7,039 nucleotides of DNA from Planctomycetota bacterium (lineage in GTDB: Bacteria > Planctomycetota > Planctomycetia > Pirellulales > Thermoguttaceae): positions 1 to 7,039 of the forward strand of contig JANXQG010000657.1 in assembly GCA_025356915.1 (NCBI GenBank), given 5' to 3'. This document shows positions 6,191 through 7,039 of this stretch, one piece after another. Made by a program: the position numbers and the translations under genes. Each line of letters begins with the position of its first letter. Within the stretch, counting starts at the first letter, position 1. The notes under the pieces are model-generated. The model saw only the letters and a list, made by a program, of their open reading frames with translations, was not told the DNA's origin and made no database searches.

Positions 6191-6450
6191 TACCACTCCC
6201 ACTCCTGATCGTCCCAGGTGGAAGCGGGAAACTCCGCGACCGGTTGGTCGTCCCTGCGTTCGTGCATGGCGCGAAACCGCTCCTCCCAACCTTGGCGAGG
6301 ACGGCGAGCCGAGCGGATGACGAGCTGATTGGCTTCCATGCCCAACTCGACTTCCCCCCCCAGATCGAGTTGTTCAATCCAAACCTTGGGAATCCGCACA
6401 CCGCGGGAGTTCCCAATGCGAACCAGCTTCGACTTTACGACATTCCCCAT
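6190..6450 (-). CDS. mazE: MazE/AbrB-type antitoxin
   Basis: This 86-residue protein starts MGNVVKSKLVRIGNSRGVRIPKVWIEQL, a SpoVT/AbrB swapped-hairpin DNA-binding domain (residues about 5-50) with the RIGNSRGVRIPK signature. The C-terminal segment, ending ASTWDDQEWEW, is acidic and rich in tryptophan, like the MazE tails that lie along the MazF dimer and block its active site. The protein should neutralise the toxin encoded next to it and, with it, repress the operon through the palindrome in the promoter. The ATG has GAGG seven bases upstream. The codons for Leu-Gly-Gly-Glu (about 30-33) contain a run of eight G (6354-6361 on the plus strand as C). Intact; stop TAG shared with the toxin start. 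Confidence 0.92.
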   Translation of the reverse strand: MGNVVKSKLVRIGNSRGVRIPKVWIEQLDLGGEVELGMEANQLVIRSARRPRQGWEERFRAMHERRDDQPVAEFPASTWDDQEWEW

Positions 6451-6473
6451 CCTCTTACCTCACTCGGCTTTGG

Positions 6474-6515
6474 TACGATGTAATTACATTGTAGCTCTTC
6501 CGGAGACGCGGTCAA
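6474..6515 (-). promoter_or_regulatory. mazEF promoter with overlapping palindromic operator
   Basis: On the minus strand TTGACC (6515-6510) and TACAAT (6493-6488) are 16 bases apart, a near-consensus sigma70-type promoter about 38 bases before the mazE ATG. The -10 box overlaps TACGATGTAATTACATTGTA (6474-6493), which is palindromic at 18 of 20 positions, with a perfect 12-base core at 6478-6489. Binding there would block RNA polymerase, as expected for the AbrB-type antitoxin or antitoxin-toxin complex. Binding itself is inference. Confidence 0.7.
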
Positions 6516-6574
6516 GACGCGTTCGAGTCGTTTCGCCTTCCACTATCTCCCCTTTCTTTCTCTTCGAGAGCAGG

Positions 6575-6920
6575 AATTTTGACCACGGATGACACCGATA
6601 GCACGGAAAGACAGAATATCCACGGAAACCGCAAGCGGCCAGCACAAAACTTAAATTAACCACAGAGGTCACAGAGAAAAACAGATAGGTTTCGGCATTT
6701 GCATCCTATTTTATCCGCAAGAGAGCGCAAAAGATCATTTCTTTCGCGTTCCCTGCGTTCTTTCGCGGATAATTAAAATCGCGAAGCCGCAAGCGGCCAG
6801 CATCAAATCCTCCTCCTCCCTTTCTCCCTTTCCTTTATCTTTCTGCTCCTCCCGTTTCGTGTTTTTCGTTTCTTTCGTGGGCCGATCTCCTTCTTGACCT
6901 CGCCGCTTGCGGTTTCGCAG
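6575..6920. repeat. Gene-free island of dispersed repeat modules
   Basis: No credible gene is present. The stretch is a chain of short modules: ACCACGGATGACACCGATAG (about 6582-6601) and further CACGGA blocks, AACCACAGAGGTCACAGAG (about 6658-6676), a TTATCCGC...GCGGATAA inverted pair (6711-6718 with 6765-6772), and runs of TTTCGTG/TTTCTTTCGTGG (about 6855-6880). CCGCAAGCGGCCAGCA occurs identically at 6629-6644 and 6787-6802, and the same CCGCAAGCGG core occurs inverted at 6903-6912. Bases 6781-6796 can pair with 6903-6918 along all 16 positions (one G-T). Such modules are widespread between genes of planctomycetes and some other phyla; their function is unknown. Confidence 0.7.
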
Positions 6921-6938
6921 GTATTTGCGAACTCGCCG

Positions 6939-7031
6939 ATCAATCCAGTTCCCGAGCCGAGCAGCTTGGCTCTCTTGGTCGCTGGACTGGTGGTTGGGTT
7001 CGGAGTTTGGAGGAGGAAGAAGAAGAAGTAG
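6939..7031 (+). pseudogene. Orphan PEP-CTERM sorting tail (3' remnant)
   Basis: The frame reads INPVPEPSSLALL, then a hydrophobic stretch AGLVVGFGVW and RRKKKK before TAG at 7029-7031. This is a canonical PEP-CTERM signal: VPEP motif, one transmembrane helix and a basic cluster. In its family it targets exported proteins to the exosortase system for cleavage and surface attachment or release. The frame is open back to 6777 but has no ATG, and its upstream part is repeat DNA; the only alternative starts, such as TTG at 6894, lack a ribosome binding site and a signal peptide. It is therefore most likely the end of a gene whose 5' part was lost or replaced by repeats. A frameshift hiding a longer gene cannot be excluded. 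Confidence 0.7.
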
Positions 7032-7039
7032 GAATTGCA

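Noticed and set aside
6190..6289. Longer MazF start at an ATG at 6289
   Set aside because: It would overlap mazE by about 100 bases and add an N-terminus unlike MazF; GTG at 6190, coupled to the mazE stop, gives a normal-length protein.
6484..6672. 62-codon minus-strand reading frame over the repeats
   Set aside because: It is the translation of dispersed CACGGATGAC and CACAGAGGTC modules, a common source of spurious short proteins, and it overlaps the mazEF promoter.
6575..6920. CRISPR array
   Set aside because: The repeated motifs are of different families with unequal spacing and mixed orientation, and no cas gene is present.

Overview
This window looks like a chromosomal piece from a Planctomycete, probably Pirellulales-like. 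That is an inference from four things. There is an orphan PEP-CTERM sorting tail at the right end. Several kinds of short dispersed repeat fill the non-coding space. The codon use is moderately GC-rich. The gene mix (HtrA-type PDZ protein, GT9 glycosyltransferase, EEP-fold hydrolase, adenine methylases, MazEF) is typical of such genomes. No rRNA, tRNA, integrase, transposase gene or CRISPR array was seen.

Left half (1-3307, + strand): the window opens in the C-terminal PDZ domain of a truncated HtrA/DegP-like protein (1-231). A long hairpin with a T-run follows, probably its terminator. The 232-527 gap also holds a degenerate half-copy of a repeat that recurs inside the large methylase gene. 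Next come a solitary beta-class DNA methyltransferase (528-1400), a GT9 heptosyltransferase-like protein (1462-2484, with a TATAAT box so close that the message may be leaderless) and a membrane-anchored endonuclease/exonuclease/phosphatase-fold protein (2489-3307). The last two are 4 bases apart and look co-transcribed.

Right half (3334-6515, - strand): this reads as one operon, mazE-like antitoxin, mazF-like toxin, then an 836-residue N6-adenine methylase. It is driven by a good sigma70-type promoter whose -10 box is embedded in an almost perfect 20-bp palindrome, a natural autoregulatory operator. The toxin start overlaps the antitoxin stop by one base. The methylase start lies within a run of four ATTG-headed heptamers. 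Its coding region carries, in frame, a composite repeat insertion of about 66 codons: a long imperfect inverted repeat flanked by two related direct repeats. One of these contains a G9 tract (coding strand), and gain or loss of one G would stop translation within the insertion. A methylase with such a tract, cotranscribed with a toxin-antitoxin pair, is the most interesting object here.

Right end (6516-7039): a gene-free island of dispersed repeat modules, including three copies of a CCGCAAGCGG motif, ends in an orphan PEP-CTERM tail with no visible start codon.
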